64,000 nucleotides of DNA, taken from Aradus depressus. Taxonomy: Eukaryota > Arthropoda > Insecta > Hemiptera > Aradidae. A program made the translations under genes and the position numbers. The notes under the pieces are model-generated. The model ran no database searches and was not told the origin of the DNA. It saw only the letters and a list, made by a program, of their open reading frames with translations. The stretch spans positions 51,725,213-51,789,212 of the forward strand of contig OY759215.1 in assembly GCA_963662175.1 (NCBI GenBank), given 5' to 3'. Each line of letters opens with the position of its first letter. The stretch's first letter is position 1. Below, piece by piece: positions 50,962 to 62,963 of this stretch.

Positions 50962-51983
50962 CATACACCCAACATATCAGTACATTTTACAAGATACTGT
51001 TTATATTCACGACTACCAAAAATCTCTAGGGGTTGATCTCTTTTATATGCAATAGTTTTTTTAAAGTTTCTCAAGATAGGTACATGTTACCTAAGTCCTA
51101 TCGAAGAAATTGTGATTATCAAGAATGTTACTGAATTTTGATATAGGTTTAATACGATCAAAGTTGCAGCGCTCCACAAAGTATACAATACATTTTTCTG
51201 AAATAATTCAAAGTTTAAATTGAATGTAATGGAACAACATTTTAAAATTGTTTTTTATTTTTTATTTGTTAGATTCATTTTTTAGTGTTCCTTTCACTAG
51301 TGATCACCCGATGAGACTATGGCAGTTGGAGGCGACCACCGGCCGCTCAATCTGTGGGAAGACCTGACGACCAATGGTAAGACTGTAAGTACGTAGAGCT
51401 GAGGCATACACAGACGTCCAAAAAGTATGCGTATGTCGTTTGGCCATAGAGGAGAAGGAGTAATCTGTAAAAAAAAGTCGTTAATATAAGAATGTCCTAT
51501 TATGGCCACATCACATATTTTTTCGATTAACGAATCTATTATGATATATAAATGAGTTACGACGAGTCCGATTTGTCCATGTTCTAAACTAAGCTGGAGT
51601 TGAAACTCTGTCTCAGGTAATTAGTCTGTGGAAGATATCTATTAGCTGCTATCTGAGTCGCCTGATATGAGGGGTAACGACTTGAACCCTCCATCGGGGT
51701 ACATCCCTATTTATGATATCTCCAATGGTATGTTCTTCCGGAGGTGAGTGGCTGATGAGATTCCAAACTTTACATGGATGATCGTTGACATAGGAACCAA
51801 CAAGCACCATGTGAGCGAGATACATTAAATGAAAAAAGCTATACACCCAAAAAAAATTGGAATAAATTAAAAACAAATTTTTTCATCAGAAAATAATTTA
51901 TTTGAATAATTAGGAATATTTTTTTTTATAATAATTTATTTCAAGAAACATATTTTTATCAAAATAAAACATATTGAAAATAA
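50962..51983. other. no recognised element
   Basis: Minus frames 51297-51509 and 51649-51876 show no known motif. Confidence 0.35.
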
Positions 51984-52224
51984 CTCGGCCGAGGCCCTTA
52001 GTTAAGCAAGCCGTCCTTCGGATGGGACGTTAAGCGATGGTCCCGAGCATATACGATGTCAGGTACTCGTTAAAGAAACCTGCCTTAGGTGAATGAAAAT
52101 GTAGGGTAGGCAAAATTTAAGACTCCCTCAGCAGAGTCGGGCTCATGTCATGAGTGACGAAAGAGTGCTCTGGTAGTAGGCGATATGACCTCGTAGTTAA
52201 AGCTCGGACATGAATCACAATAAC
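51984..52224 (+). mobile_element. SINE-1, 5'-truncated
   Basis: Starts at the end of the tRNA head (ctcggccgaggcccttagtt), lacks the hairpin, has the central block 'ccgtccttcggatgggacgt', and ends 'gctcggacatgaatcacaat'. The tail is of the ataac type. Confidence 0.85.
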
Positions 52225-52520
52225 AAACTACCATGGTCAATACTATTTGTACAATCACACTCTCTCCCTTGAGACCACAATGGGTGGAATACCACATATT
52301 ACAGAGAAGTACACCCACAGATCACCAGTAAATTAACCTGGTGACAGATGAGGAAAGGAAAACGGGGTGGCAGCTCACTTCCCGGGTAGATGAGATTTCA
52401 CATTATCGGTAGAAACAGTATCCATAAAGGAAGACATCAGGAGATTAGATCACGGGAGTATTCAAAGATTTGCTGAGGAAACTGGGCGACTAGCTCCTTC
52501 ATGAACAACTTGCTATCTTA
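52225..52520 (+). pseudogene. LINE ORF2 extreme C-terminus (52430-52504) and dispersed block
   Basis: 52430-52504 reads EDIRRLDHGSIQRFAEETG then RLAPS-stop, matching the end of the LINE at 32185-32930 (DFRWLDHESILRFIKETGRL). 52265-52320 ('ttgagaccacaatgggtgga' ... 'agtacacccacagatcacc') recurs at 53338-53400 and probably belongs to another repeat. Confidence 0.6.
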
Positions 52521-53589
52521 AGATACACCTAAGACAAGGCGAAGAGTCCATCCAATATATACTAGGTGTGCAATACATCTGCTGTTTGCAAAAACTGAGC
52601 TGAGTCAGGCATATCTTTATAAAAAAACTCAGTTAATGTTTTAATAATTATCAGTAACTTCTCACCATGTATGTTCTTTATGAATATATTAATACTTTAA
52701 ATAGATTTCAATTGAATACAATGGATTTTTTTCTAGCCTTTTTGTAGACAACAGCTGTGAATATTTTTATCGAAAAAAAGTCGAAGTTTGTACGTTAGAA
52801 CAATGAAAAAAACGGCTCAATGTGATCGGTAAAAGGGGTTTAGGAGGAGTACGAGTACAACGAAATACATGAGTCGCCTAAGAAAGAGCTTCGTACACTC
52901 AGCTCAATAATATATATCTGTAGTCAAACTAGCTGAAATTTAATTTCGTTTCGGTTGGGAGACGGTATCAAGATTACTGTGGTTCGAGGCTCTGCATCAG
53001 GTCGCAAAACATCACTAAGTAAACATTAAATAACACGGTAAGATTAGGGATTTAATTATATTTATTTTTTTCGCTTAGGTAAGTACCATTAAAATTTGTT
53101 TTATGCCTAACATTGTGGATACGAGATGACTTCTGAGTGTAAGACACTACACTCCCCAGGGTGAAGACGCTAACAGACATACTTCATTAGCCACAGACAA
53201 GTGGAGACAAGACTTGGAGGTGGTGTCTGATAGTCGTGACGAAGCTGACGATTGGTCAGACAGAGGGAGGCTGTCAGTTGGGGAGCTAGGATTGTTAGTT
53301 GTGGGAGGAGACACTTCACTCAGTCGGTCTCATTTCTCTGGCTTGAGGCTACAATGGTTGGATTACCACATCTCACAGTGAACTCCACCCACAGTGCACA
53401 ATGCGTTATGGCGACATGGGTCACATGACGAGTAAGAGACCAATCGCAGGTGTAGAAAAGGAGGTACGCAACTAGGCTTCATGGATACGACGATAAGTGA
53501 GATTTTAATTATTTAAATTACACAAATATATATTTTACTTCGGGCGCCAACCTCCACTCCGCCTCGATTGCCCCCTCAGGATAGTAACT
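52521..53589. other. mostly unassigned
   Basis: Contains the second copy (53338-53400) of the block at 52265-52320. No gene. Confidence 0.35.
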
Positions 53590-54024
53590 GAGGGCGCCGG
53601 GAGCTCAGGGATAGCGTGCTAGCTTACTGAGCTCAAGATCGCGGGTTCGAAACCCTGCCCAGGCCTTTTGATTTTTTATCTGGGAGGTGAAAAAACCTTG
53701 AGCACACCGTGCTTCGGATGGAAATGTCCCGTATTTTATTATGAATTTATTTCAAGAGATGTCACCACTTGTAGCAGCAAAAGTATTAAAGGTATTTTGG
53801 CAAAACTGCTCAACTTTAAAAAAAAAAAAAAAAATTGCGATGGTCTCTAGTTTGTATGATGTCAGACAAGTGGAGTTACTTGTTAAAGACCCCTACCCTA
53901 GGTGAATAAACCTAGAGAGGCAAATTTAGCAGTCCCACTGTAGTGTCGGGCTAATGAACGCCTGAGTGCCCTGGTAGTAGGTGATATGACCTCGTAGTTA
54001 AAGCCCTGTCATGAGTCATAAAAT
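53590..54024 (+). mobile_element. SINE-1, full-length-like, with nested A-tailed insert
   Basis: Head GAGGGCGCCGGGAGCTCAG, good B box (GGGTTCGAAACCC), variant hairpin, then an insert (53722-53836), then 'gcgatggtctctagtttgta' and the body to 'gtcatgagtcataaaat'. The nine bases expected between the insert edges (gacgttaa-) are missing, so insertion was accompanied by a small deletion. Confidence 0.85.
53722..53836 (+). mobile_element. 115-bp poly(A)-tailed retro-insert inside SINE-1
   Basis: Begins 'aaatgtcccgtattttatta', contains 'atgtcaccacttgtagcagc' and 'ttttggcaaaactgctcaac', and ends in 17 A. It is absent from all other SINE-1 copies. It could be a 5'-truncated LINE or a processed transcript end; the source is not recognised. 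Confidence 0.7.
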
Positions 54025-54887
54025 CATGTAGAACGTATCATTTTGGATCACAGAGTTATTCGACTGGAAAATAATTTAAACTTTGTGCATTTGAACTAAT
54101 AATGGAATCAACAAATGAATAAACATTTGTCCAAATTAATTTGATATTCTAAAAGATTAGTCATAGAAGATGATTAATTGATGAAACTTTGAGAAAACAA
54201 AATTTATATTAATTATAAACCCACTCTCTACTTGTATCCTCTTTATAAATTATAAAAAAAGAAATTCTCACGTCAGTTAAATTAATACAGTAAAAAAAAA
54301 GCGAAATAGATAACATAAATAAACAGAAAACGGGAAAAAGATAGCGGAACTAATTAATGAAGTTAAAAAAGTTGAAGAAAAATAAATGTTGACAGTAGAA
54401 GCGGCAGCCATGTTATGTGAAATGAATGTCAACGCGTTGGGATTCCCGCCGGAAATAGCCTGGCGGGGTGTTAGTGGAGGGAACAGTGTCACTTCTCATC
54501 CTTACCTTACGTTAGCCCAGTAAACACAGCACGCTAGGATGCCCTCAGACATGGACGAAGGTTCTGTTTGATTTTCAAATCAAACCAGGGCTAACTAACC
54601 TAGACTTTAGTAATTATCGTTAATTATGTACGTCTATGTTTAGTTTACACTTCTTTCAAGTAAATTCTCAGTCATATAAGGATGAGGGACTCTGACAAAT
54701 ATGCTCAAACATCTGAAAGATGGTTGTAGTGGAAGACTATCATGACTTGGATGACACTCTAACTAGTCTGAGTTGTACTACTTTTCAAGAGAACACAACC
54801 ATGATACATTTCATGAATAGAGACACGAATCCATGAATAGACGACACTCATAAGGATTTCGTCTGAGGTCTACAACTCTCTTGTCCT
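54025..54887. other. unassigned; short block 54534-54604 repeated near 56415
   Basis: 'ctaggatgccctcagacatg' ... 'aaaccagggctaactaacct' here and 'ctaggatggcctcacacgtc' ... 'ccatcaaactaacctaga' at 56415-56490 are diverged copies of a ~75-bp sequence with CTAGG/CCTAG ends. Confidence 0.45.
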
Positions 54888-55299
54888 CGGTGAATCACCT
54901 TATAACTTTTCGCTCCCCCTCCAAAACCAGTCGACCGTTTGCGCTAATATTCAACAGTTGACTTACATAGGAGCTCCTAAATCCTCATACTAAATTTTGT
55001 GTCGATACATTCATTACAACGGCAGTTATTGGAATTTTTGTGTTGAGCCCTCCTCTCATCCCCATTTTTTCCTGCTATTTCCGCAAAAAATTATTAAGGA
55101 ACGCCTTTATGGGGTTTTGGTCACACATATAAAATTTCCTGTCGATACATTCATTTTTTCTAGAGTAATCGTGTATATAGACACACAGACAGCTTTTTTT
55201 ATTCATATTTGGAAAAAAAAGAGGTTGTAAAACATGAAATTCCGTACAAAACTTTGCATCGAATTATTTGTCGATTACATAACTTTCTCTATACTTCGC
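54888..55299 (-). mobile_element. LTN repeat, right-end-complete copy
   Basis: From 'cggtgaatcacc' through 'ctccccctccaaaaccagtc', 'gatacattcattacaacggc', 'agacacacagacagc', to the terminal repeat 'gtaaaacatgaaattccgta' ... 'tcgattacataactttctct' ... 'atacttcgc'. The left terminal repeat is missing. Confidence 0.85.
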
Positions 55300-55562
55300 A
55301 GAGCTGAGGAAGTAAAATGATGTGGACTTTTTTCACTAACAGGACTCTTTCTATTCTATTCACATTTTTACAAATCATTATACCTAACTCTTCCCCTTGA
55401 CAAATTCGTTTCCTGCTGACATTAGTTGGTACATAAAAGTAATGTGTAAGCAGTTTTCTTTGTTTCATTGCACAACGTGATTATACCCAGTAATGCCGGA
55501 GTATGAAATGACTTTGAAGAGGGGAGGATCTGTAAATACTCGTAAGTGATTGGTACATTAGG
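55300..55562. other. no recognised element
   Basis: Unassigned. Confidence 0.4.
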
Positions 55563-56223
55563 TGAGTCAAAATAGTTTTTAATGGTACCGGATATAATGT
55601 ACAATCGGATATAATAAACAAAATAGTCGGTCCCATGAAATATAACGTACAAAAAAAGCATTAATGTTGCTTACAACGAACACATCGGTTAGAGCGAACA
55701 CATTTCTCGCAACAGTAGCTGTTGAAATATCGGTTACAGTGTACAGTTATACACGAAAACATGCTACAAACAATTTACAATTGAGGAGCAGTTCGGAATA
55801 ATTTGCCAAGTTGATTCCGATGATTCCGCAAGCTCAATCCTCGTGAACTTCAAAAATCGCGCTCAACGATTGCTGGAATGATGAAGCGCCGGGAGAAAAT
55901 TATTACACAATTTAATTTGAAAAAAAAAAAAAAAACAATGAAAAACAATTATTTGTTCTATGAATATTGTTTATTGACTACTCACTCAATTTCAATATTA
56001 TGTACATAGGTTTACATAATATGTAAACCTATGTACATAATATGTAAACCTATGTACATGATATTGAAATATAAACTTATAACGGACTGTTTTTTGTAAC
56101 CAGTGTAACACCATTTATAGCAAACTGTTCGTTATACCGATGATACCACTTAAAGAGAACACCGGCTACAACGTACAAAAACCGCCAGTCCCTTGAAGTT
56201 CTTTATAAACGATTTTGACTGTA
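55563..56223. mobile_element. possible pogo/mariner-like non-autonomous element
   Basis: The left 'agtcaaaatagtttttaatg' and the complement of the right end 'cagtcaaaatcgtttataaa' are similar over ~20 bp. The interior has repeated 'aacgaacacatcggttagag' / 'ataacggactg' motifs of the kind found in Tigger-like elements, an A-run (55920-55935), and a 21-bp palindromic tandem (about 55990-56060: 'tatgtacataggtttacata' and its complement). Ends are imprecise. Confidence 0.45.
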
Positions 56224-57499
56224 TTAATTGCCATAATTTACTATTTATATTGTTAAATTTGTTTGTGGGAATTTTGATAGTTGCAAATTTATTACATTTT
56301 TGTTTTGGTAAGAATCAATTTTTCGATAGTACTAACCCTTTTCGCGTAAGTCAAGGGAATGTAACGATTTCAAAACTTCCTTGCCATATGTCAGTTCTGT
56401 AGACATGAAGAAGTCTAGGATGGCCTCACACGTCGAACCAAGGTTTTGTATGATGTTCCAATCAAAACAACCATCAAACTAACCTAGATGGTGAAAAACA
56501 TGAAATTCCCTTGTAAACTCAACATCGAATTTTTCGAATAGCTGGGAAAATGATTTTTTGATTTGTATTCTCTAAAGCTTTTAATACCCCACTTGAGGAG
56601 GCTCACCTCAAAAAACCCTGTTAATTGACCATGTATTGATACGAAATATAAATAGACGACTCCCGTCGATTGCAAAGTGGGAAGGCTGTGAAACTTTGCT
56701 ATAACTGATTCTTTTCGCCATTTCCAGTAGTCGCTGTTTCGCAAACCCACTGTAACCATGTCGTCTGTGTTCTTGATAAAGTAACCCGAGAGAGAGATCA
56801 GATCAACTTGTCAGATCTCCTGTCTGCCGTGTCACAGATGGTGGAGATTCCACCAAGGACGAGGAGACGTTTTCCTGGGAGACTGAGATAGAGACCATTC
56901 TGTAAATAGTTGTCCTCACCACTGTAGCCCGAAGTACAGGCGGTGCCCTTTGATCTTGCTAAAGTGCCCTAAAGATAAGAGACAGCCGGTCTGGTGTAAA
57001 TCAGTGTACCCAAACAGAGGGGTCATGTCCCTCTTGATCCTCTCCTCTAGGCATTGCCCTAAATCTGACAATCCTTTCAGTCTGTCGGCGTCATACAAGC
57101 TCAAACAGGACACTCTAAAATTATACAACCACACACTCTAGGAACTGTATTAGCTGAATACAACATTGTCTGTCCGTTGTACGCCAAATCGTAAGCAGAA
57201 CGCTAAAAAAATACGCAAAGCAGGAACACTAATCTTGAGTGAGCTGAAATCCTCAGAGCGCGAGTAGATTAAGCACTTTTTACTTCTGATTGTACTATCC
57301 TCAAAATATAAAGAAAAGTCGTTTTCCGCGGCTACTAAGATCCATATATTAAAATATATTTTTTAAATATTCGTGTCAATTAGGACTCCAGATTTCAATG
57401 GCAATCAGATCGGTGGTTGTGAAAAAATATTGAATGTTGTGCATTTGTTTTTTGTAAAAATGCATCGATTAAAACAAAGTTTAGGGGTAGTTATGTAAT
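56224..57499. other. unassigned; LTN end scrap at 56490-56545
   Basis: 'aaaacatgaaattcccttgt' and 'aactcaacatcgaatttttc' are an isolated LTN terminal repeat. The two opposite frames at 56916-57141 have no known motif. Confidence 0.4.
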
Positions 57500-57845
57500 A
57501 AAAAAAAAAAAATGTCGGTGTTTCTGTGAACACATTAACTCCCGATAGAATGAATGTAGCGACACAAAATTTTGTATGTGAATCCAGAACCCTCTAACGA
57601 CGACATCTATTGTTTTTCAGCGGAATCAACACAAGGAAAAGGGGGATCAGACGGGGCCCAACTTCAATGAATCCAGAAGTAATGTATTTATCTATACAAA
57701 ATTTAGTATGAGACCTATGTAGGTCAGCTGATGAATATTAGCGCTAACGGTCGACTGGTTTTGGAGGAGGAGCTAAAAGTTAATTGATTAATTCATTCTG
57801 CGGAAATTAAATTGCGGTGACTCACCGACTACTTCTTTTCTTTTC
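57500..57845 (+). mobile_element. LTN repeat copy
   Basis: 'ctgtgaacacattaactccc', 'gatagaatgaatgtagcgac', 'catctattgtttttcagcgg', 'agcgctaacggtcgactggt', ending 'ttgcggtgactcaccgacta'. Terminal repeats are lost. Confidence 0.82.
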
Positions 57846-57889
57846 GTGTATTGTGGTAATAAAAAGGCTCAAGTGTTAATCTTAAATAA

Positions 57890-58651
57890 ATGATAAAAGA
57901 ATAAAAATATAAATAATAATTAATAATAATAATTAAATAAACAATAAATTACATTTCCTGTAATCATTTTATCTCTTTTCTTTTACTAAATTTTGATTTC
58001 TACAGTAGTTTTTCGAAAAGGGCCCTAAAACAACATCAAGAGTTCAAGACGTGCAATTTTGAAGAAAGTGCACGTATATTCTTAAAAAATTTCAATTAAC
58101 AAACTTTTCATTTGGTTTTCTAAAGAGATGCCATCTTGTCTTCTAAATTTAAAAAAAATATTAAATCTAATCCAAAGGTTTTCAAATAGTTTTACTGGGT
58201 CAACAAGGAAAATGAATAGAAAAGAATTTTCGAGAACAAATATTGGGCTTATTTTCTTAAATCTACATTATTAAAATTTAAACTAAACATTGAAACAAAC
58301 AAAAATCGAAAGAAAAAAAATCTTAAAAACTAAATTCTTAACAGTAATTCAATCTTTTTGTTTTATATTTTGGGCCATACTCTAAAATTAAGAGATATAT
58401 TCCTAGGCATATATCCTGTACATATGAACAAATAAAAGTACCTTCTTTTTGGATCAATTTCACCGTCAATACACTCCTATTTAGTTCATCACAATTTAAG
58501 CCTAAACACCACTGTCCAATACCCTCAGATCGTCGCCATTCAACAAGGCCTCGAAATAGAAATTTCTTTTCTATATAAAAATAAATATAATTAATTGTTT
58601 AATGTTTATAATTTAATCTTTTCAATGTGTGTATTATTTTTATACATCACA
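57890..58651. repeat. unclassified ~0.8-kb dispersed repeat, copy 2
   Basis: Partner of 9890-10695; same block order, with a small insertion (58021-58048) relative to copy 1 and a shorter right-hand AT stretch. Ends at 'gtattatttttatacatcac'. Confidence 0.75.
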
Positions 58652-59060
58652 GACCTTTATGCTTTAGCGGCCACATTTGTACAAATTAAAAACATGAAAG
58701 CATTGGGAGTTCGCATTTTATGCATTCCTTGAAAGCCTCTGGTAATATAATGCGTAATATGTACCCGCCATATTAACTAAACAGGACCAGATGTGCCAGA
58801 GACAGACTTTGAGAACAAACTCCTACTAATCTGACTACGTCATTAGTAGGGTGAAATTTTCAAAATCTTCTCTGTCAAGTGGAAGCTGCAATGAATCCCA
58901 AATTCTACCTTTGCCAGATTTCGTCTGCTTACTGGAATATACTATTCGCGTTTGTCTTTATTGTTCATCAAACAACCACGAGGAAAGCATAATCAAGACT
59001 TCTCCTTTAGAATAAGTATTTATTCGTTCCTAAAATCAAACCTCTGATAATGTGATACAA
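58652..59060. other. no recognised element
   Basis: Unassigned. Confidence 0.4.
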
Positions 59061-59125
59061 TACATTCTTATGACGTATCCTATTACCATATTATGGTTTA
59101 ACAGAAATAAATATTGTTATTATAG
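59061..59125 (+). repeat. LINE-like 3' tail, second copy
   Basis: 'tgacgtatcctattaccata', 'ttatggtttaacagaaataa' and an ATT-type end match 9137-9202. Confidence 0.55.
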
Positions 59126-59500
59126 TGTTCGGCTTGATGCTTTTTACTGTCCCCGACATCAATTTCGTTCCTGTTTTCTCATTTTTAACAAAGGAAGGAT
59201 TTCGTGACGCCTGGAGCCTCACAAACTCCTGTTAAGCTGACCCCCTAATTAGATCGACATGTCAGGAAGCGCTCTGTTACATGTCGTCTTGTTAGAGCGG
59301 CCTTTTCAAAGTACCCTCCGACATGATAACTCGTTATTAATTATATACCATCGACCTGCAGAGACATTCTTCTGTCGCACCTGGTTCAGAAGGGAAAAAA
59401 TAAAAAATACACAGATGTTTTATTAGAAAATTAGGGGCTCTGATGCTGATGGGTTCGCTCGACAACTTCGCTTCCGGTGCTTTTGCTCCTGTTAGATATA
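59126..59500. other. no recognised element
   Basis: Unassigned. Confidence 0.4.
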
Positions 59501-59626
59501 ATCATTGTCTGTTATTATTATATATGATGTCGGTATTACTATCATTGTCTGTTATTATTATATATGATGTCGGTATTACTATCATTGTCTGTTATTATTA
59601 TATATGATGTCGGTATTACTATCATT
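59501..59626. repeat. three identical 40-bp tandem units
   Basis: Units 59501-59540, 59541-59580 and 59581-59620 (atcattgtctgttattatta then tatatgatgtcggtattact) are identical, plus a 6-bp start of a fourth. Confidence 0.95.
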
Positions 59627-59885
59627 CACTCTTTAATTAGGATGAAATACATATATTTATAAGCCAATCATTTTCTTAGAGAACCTCGCAGGAACTTTCT
59701 TTTGTCTACTGTTTATTTTTAATTAATCGTTATTACAGTTACTTTCTGTACTTTGTTTAAATGAATTCAGTAGTGTATAGTACATAACAATTATTGTATT
59801 GTCTGGTATCATCTATCTCCCTTATGGATCAGGTATATTGATTGTTCGGATGAAAAGGCAAGTATCGGGCGACTGTAATAGGAAA
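59627..59885. other. no recognised element
   Basis: Unassigned AT-rich DNA. Confidence 0.4.
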
Positions 59886-60066
59886 AAATACGTCGGTGAA
59901 TCACCAACTGCTTCCCCAGCACAAATTAATCAATTAAGTTTCTCCCTTCAAAGGGTCAGTTCTGGACCTTAGGATGCTTTTACCTCGCAAATACGTCAAG
60001 AACCAAGATCCCGAAGACTGGTAAGGAGGGAATTTCATGTTTTCCGACCTCTTGATCACAAATATG
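59886..60066 (-). mobile_element. LTN repeat copy, rearranged
   Basis: 'gtcggtgaatcaccaactgc', 'cacaaattaatcaattaagt', then after unrelated sequence the terminal-repeat block 'gaatttcatgttttccgacc'. The order is not the usual one, so two fragments are juxtaposed. Confidence 0.6.
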
Positions 60067-60090
60067 AAAAAAATAATTAAGTCTCCGTAG

Positions 60091-60276
60091 TCAAGGTCGA
60101 CGCCGTAGATTTTCCGTTTCTTTTCGATGCTGCCGTAGCTCTTGCATTTGCTCGGCACTAGACGTTTTTGGTTTTTTAAATTCCTTATGAAGCGAGCTTT
60201 CCTCTGATTTGCGTTTTCTATATTTCCGCGCATATTTACGATTCATATAAGAAGACATCATTAATTTTTTTTGCAA
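60091..60276 (-). pseudogene. short basic open frame resembling a transposon-protein N-terminus
   Basis: 61 codons: MSSYMNRKYARKYRKRKSEE then SSLHKEFKKPKTSSAEQMQE and LRQHRKETENLRRRP. The element 'SSAExMxxxRxRRK' within a lysine/arginine-rich context recurs at the start of several arthropod transposon-encoded proteins as I remember them. No downstream domain is present (an LTN copy follows). Function unknown. The upstream 300 bp contain an ATAACGTCAC CRE-like motif (60479-60488). Confidence 0.25.
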
Positions 60277-61455
60277 TTTCCAATTTAATACCGATTTTCA
60301 CATATATTTCGGCTAATATTTATATTGTTTCACTTTGAGTCCAAGTAGTGCTCGTCAAACTCTTTGCAATGACACCCGAATCAACGTCCTATCTAAACGC
60401 GTTATTACGCTACACTAATTTCTAATTTTACACAACGCTAATTCGCAACAATCATCCGCCGGGGCCAAGACTAGCCCGATAACGTCACAGGCAAAACAAA
60501 CACGTACAGACATGCTCTATCCATTGTGACCTCAACCGTTGTTATCGCATTATTAGTCTCATAGTTATTATCGATTGAAATGTGAGAGTATTTTGTAACA
60601 CAAGAAAGTTTGACCGGCTATCACTGTGCTTAACGAGCGAATAGACGTTTTCACGTCCAAAATCTGTGAATAAGGTAACTCGTAATAGAATGAATGTATC
60701 GATATGAAATTTTATATTTGTATCCAGAACCCTTCAAGGACGACACCTATGGTAGTTTGAACCCTAACCCTTTAACCTCAAAACCAAGTGTATAACGTTT
60801 AAAACGTTGAACGTTCACATTCTTGTTATGTGAAATCCATTTCCTGACATAATCCTACTTCTGCCTTTCGCGTGCCATTCTCTCCAACCAGTACTTCCAA
60901 AATATTCGCAACCACATGGCCAAGAGTGGCCTTTCTCGACCAACCGATGGGTACATTGCCGCGATGCTCCAACATTGGCAGACCAGTTTGCATACAACAT
61001 GATCAAATGTCACCAAGTGAACGAGGCTTTAGAGAGAGGTACAACATTCTATGAGATACTAAGTTGATTCAACGCAAGGCCGGTCGATATTATCCCTGGA
61101 TAACAGTAGTTCCGACCCGGACATGAGAGCTGCAGACAGGTTCAGCAAAGACTTACACAATATTTATTTTAAGTAGCTATACCTACATTCAACATGTGAC
61201 ATGAAATATTAATAACCCGACTGAATAATCTTTATTTATTAAGGTTATTATCTCAATATAAAGTACAATATTTATTATTCATAGGAGACTTTTATTTATT
61301 CCGTAGGTATTAGTAATAAATTGAATCTTTATGCAGATTATTACGTGATGTTATAATGCCAACTGCTTGAACAGAATAGTTCGGGAAGAGAATAATAATG
61401 TGTAATATATTTTATTAGTCAATATTTTTCCACTTGACCTATAAGTTTTGTTTGT
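60277..61455. other. unassigned; LTN fragment at 60651-60752
   Basis: The LTN scrap (+) contains 'ggtaactcgtaatagaatga' and 'cgatatgaaattttatattt'. The minus frame 60815-61006 and a parallel ~55-codon frame have no known motif. Confidence 0.4.
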
Positions 61456-61699
61456 TTTTATGACTCATGACCGGGCTTTAACTATGAGGTCATTTCGCCT
61501 GCTACCAGAGCGCTCTTTCGTCGCTCCTGTAGGCATGAACCCGACTCTACTAAAGACTCCTCTTTAACCAGTACCTTGTCATTGTTCAGGCTCGGGACCA
61601 TAGTTTAACGTCCCATCCGAAGGACGGCGTGCTCAATGCTTGAACCTGCAATCTTGAGGTCAGTAAGCAAGCACGCTACATCCATGCTGCTGACACTCT
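61456..61699 (-). mobile_element. SINE-1, internally deleted
   Basis: The minus-strand copy has the body end (complement of 'tgactcatgaccgggcttta'), the central block ('gtttaacgtcccatccgaag') and part of the tRNA head ('cttgaggtcagtaagcaagc'). The hairpin is deleted. Confidence 0.82.
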
Positions 61700-61705
61700 C
61701 CCATC

Positions 61706-61945
61706 GTCGTCGGTGAAGGTATGTATTTCCCTAGCATGAATTACTCAATAACGTTTCCGTTCTTCCTCCAAAGTCAATCGACCCTTTGGACTAAAACTCA
61801 ATATTTGACTGACCTTCAGTGGCTTCTGAATCGTCATACTAAGTTTTGTACCGATACATTCACTACATCTGCAGTTATTAGAATATTTGAGTCCAGCAAT
61901 TCTCCAGTCCCTCCCCGCCCATCTCATCAGCAAATACGGAAAATA
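61706..61945 (-). mobile_element. LTN repeat copy, partial
   Basis: 'cttcctccaaagtcaatcga', 'aaaactcaatatttgactga', 'gtggcttctgaatcgtcata', 'gatacattcactacatctgc'. It directly follows a SINE-1 copy. Confidence 0.8.
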
Positions 61946-61996
61946 GTTTAATGATGTCATCCTTACGTATCCTGTAACCTTTTAATTATAAAACTT

Positions 61997-62172
61997 ATGA
62001 TGTCAGGTACTCGTTAAACACCCCTACCTTAGGTGGATACAAATTTAGAATAGTCAAAATTTAGGACTCCCATAGTAGAGTTGGGCTTATGTCCACCAGA
62101 GTGAAAGAGCGCTCTGGTAGTAGGCGATATGACCTCATAGTTAAACACCGGGCATGAGTCATAATAACTAAC
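61997..62172 (+). mobile_element. SINE-1, 3' half
   Basis: Starts 'atgatgtcaggtactcgtta' and ends 'accgggcatgagtcataata'. ataac-type tail. Together with 61456-61699 it flanks an LTN fragment. Confidence 0.85.
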
Positions 62173-62597
62173 TATAAAAAAAAAAAAGAATAGTTGCCTC
62201 CTTATAAACCTGTTCGTTGCCATGGATCCCGCAATGCCCTGGGATCCACAACAACACTGCCTTCTTCAGAGGCTCATGTGTTTCTTGTGCTATGGGATGA
62301 CTTGTTCATAGCCAGAGTGAGAGCTGACGACTGCACCGCGGGATGAGTTAGACACAGTGTTAAGGGTGCCTGACATCGAAATTATTTCGGCAGAAAATCC
62401 ATTGTCCACTTGTTACAATTACTTTTTAAATTTCTTAGATGTGAAATCTATGTGAGTTTCTAGTCAAACGTCATTCCGAGAAGTTTCATTTTGGTTACTA
62501 GCTCCATTATTATCTAATAGCTGTAAAGTCAGTGCATTTTCTACCACCGCCATGGATGTAAAAAATGAGTTAACTGGAACTCATATGTGATACTAAG
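62173..62597. other. no recognised element
   Basis: Unassigned. Confidence 0.4.
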
Positions 62598-62880
62598 GAT
62601 GCTGTGAGGCAAGATTTCTCTTAAGAAATAAAAGACGTTGTGTTTTACCCATTGTTTCATTTCCATCATCAGTGACACATTCCACCCGTACAGTGTGGAG
62701 TCAGTGTTTCATTAGACTTTACACTATTAGCGATGAGTTCCAATAATAAAAGAAATAAAATACGTTGTTTTCTCACTATTTTATTTCAACCTCGAACCTG
62801 TTTTCAAAGCAATTGCGTCATCATCAGTGGCACATCCCACACGTACAGTGAGGAATCTAATGAAACACAGACTCCTGTAA
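62598..62880. mobile_element. two decayed FB1-type ends
   Basis: 'atgctgtgaggcaagatttc', 'aaataaaagacgttgtgttt', a 'catcatcagtg' remnant (62663), then again 'aaataaaatacgttgttttc', 'tcactattttatttcaacct' and a second hammerhead remnant. 'acccgtacagtgtggagtc' / 'acacgtacagtgaggaatc' follow each remnant and also occur at 49254. Direct, not fold-back, arrangement. Confidence 0.65.
62787..62831 (-). ncRNA. decayed hammerhead motif (FB1 relative)
   Basis: Minus strand: GCCA, CTGATGA, T, GACG-CAATTG-CTTT (stem II broken at one pair), GAAAACA, GGTTC, GAGGTT (stem I broken). The core residues are kept, the stems are not. Confidence 0.4.
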
Positions 62881-62963
62881 TGTTTTACAAAGTTGACGGA
62901 ATGGGATGAAAAACAGAAGTACTTAATACCTTCTCCAGAAAAACTATATGTGAAAAGTGACAT

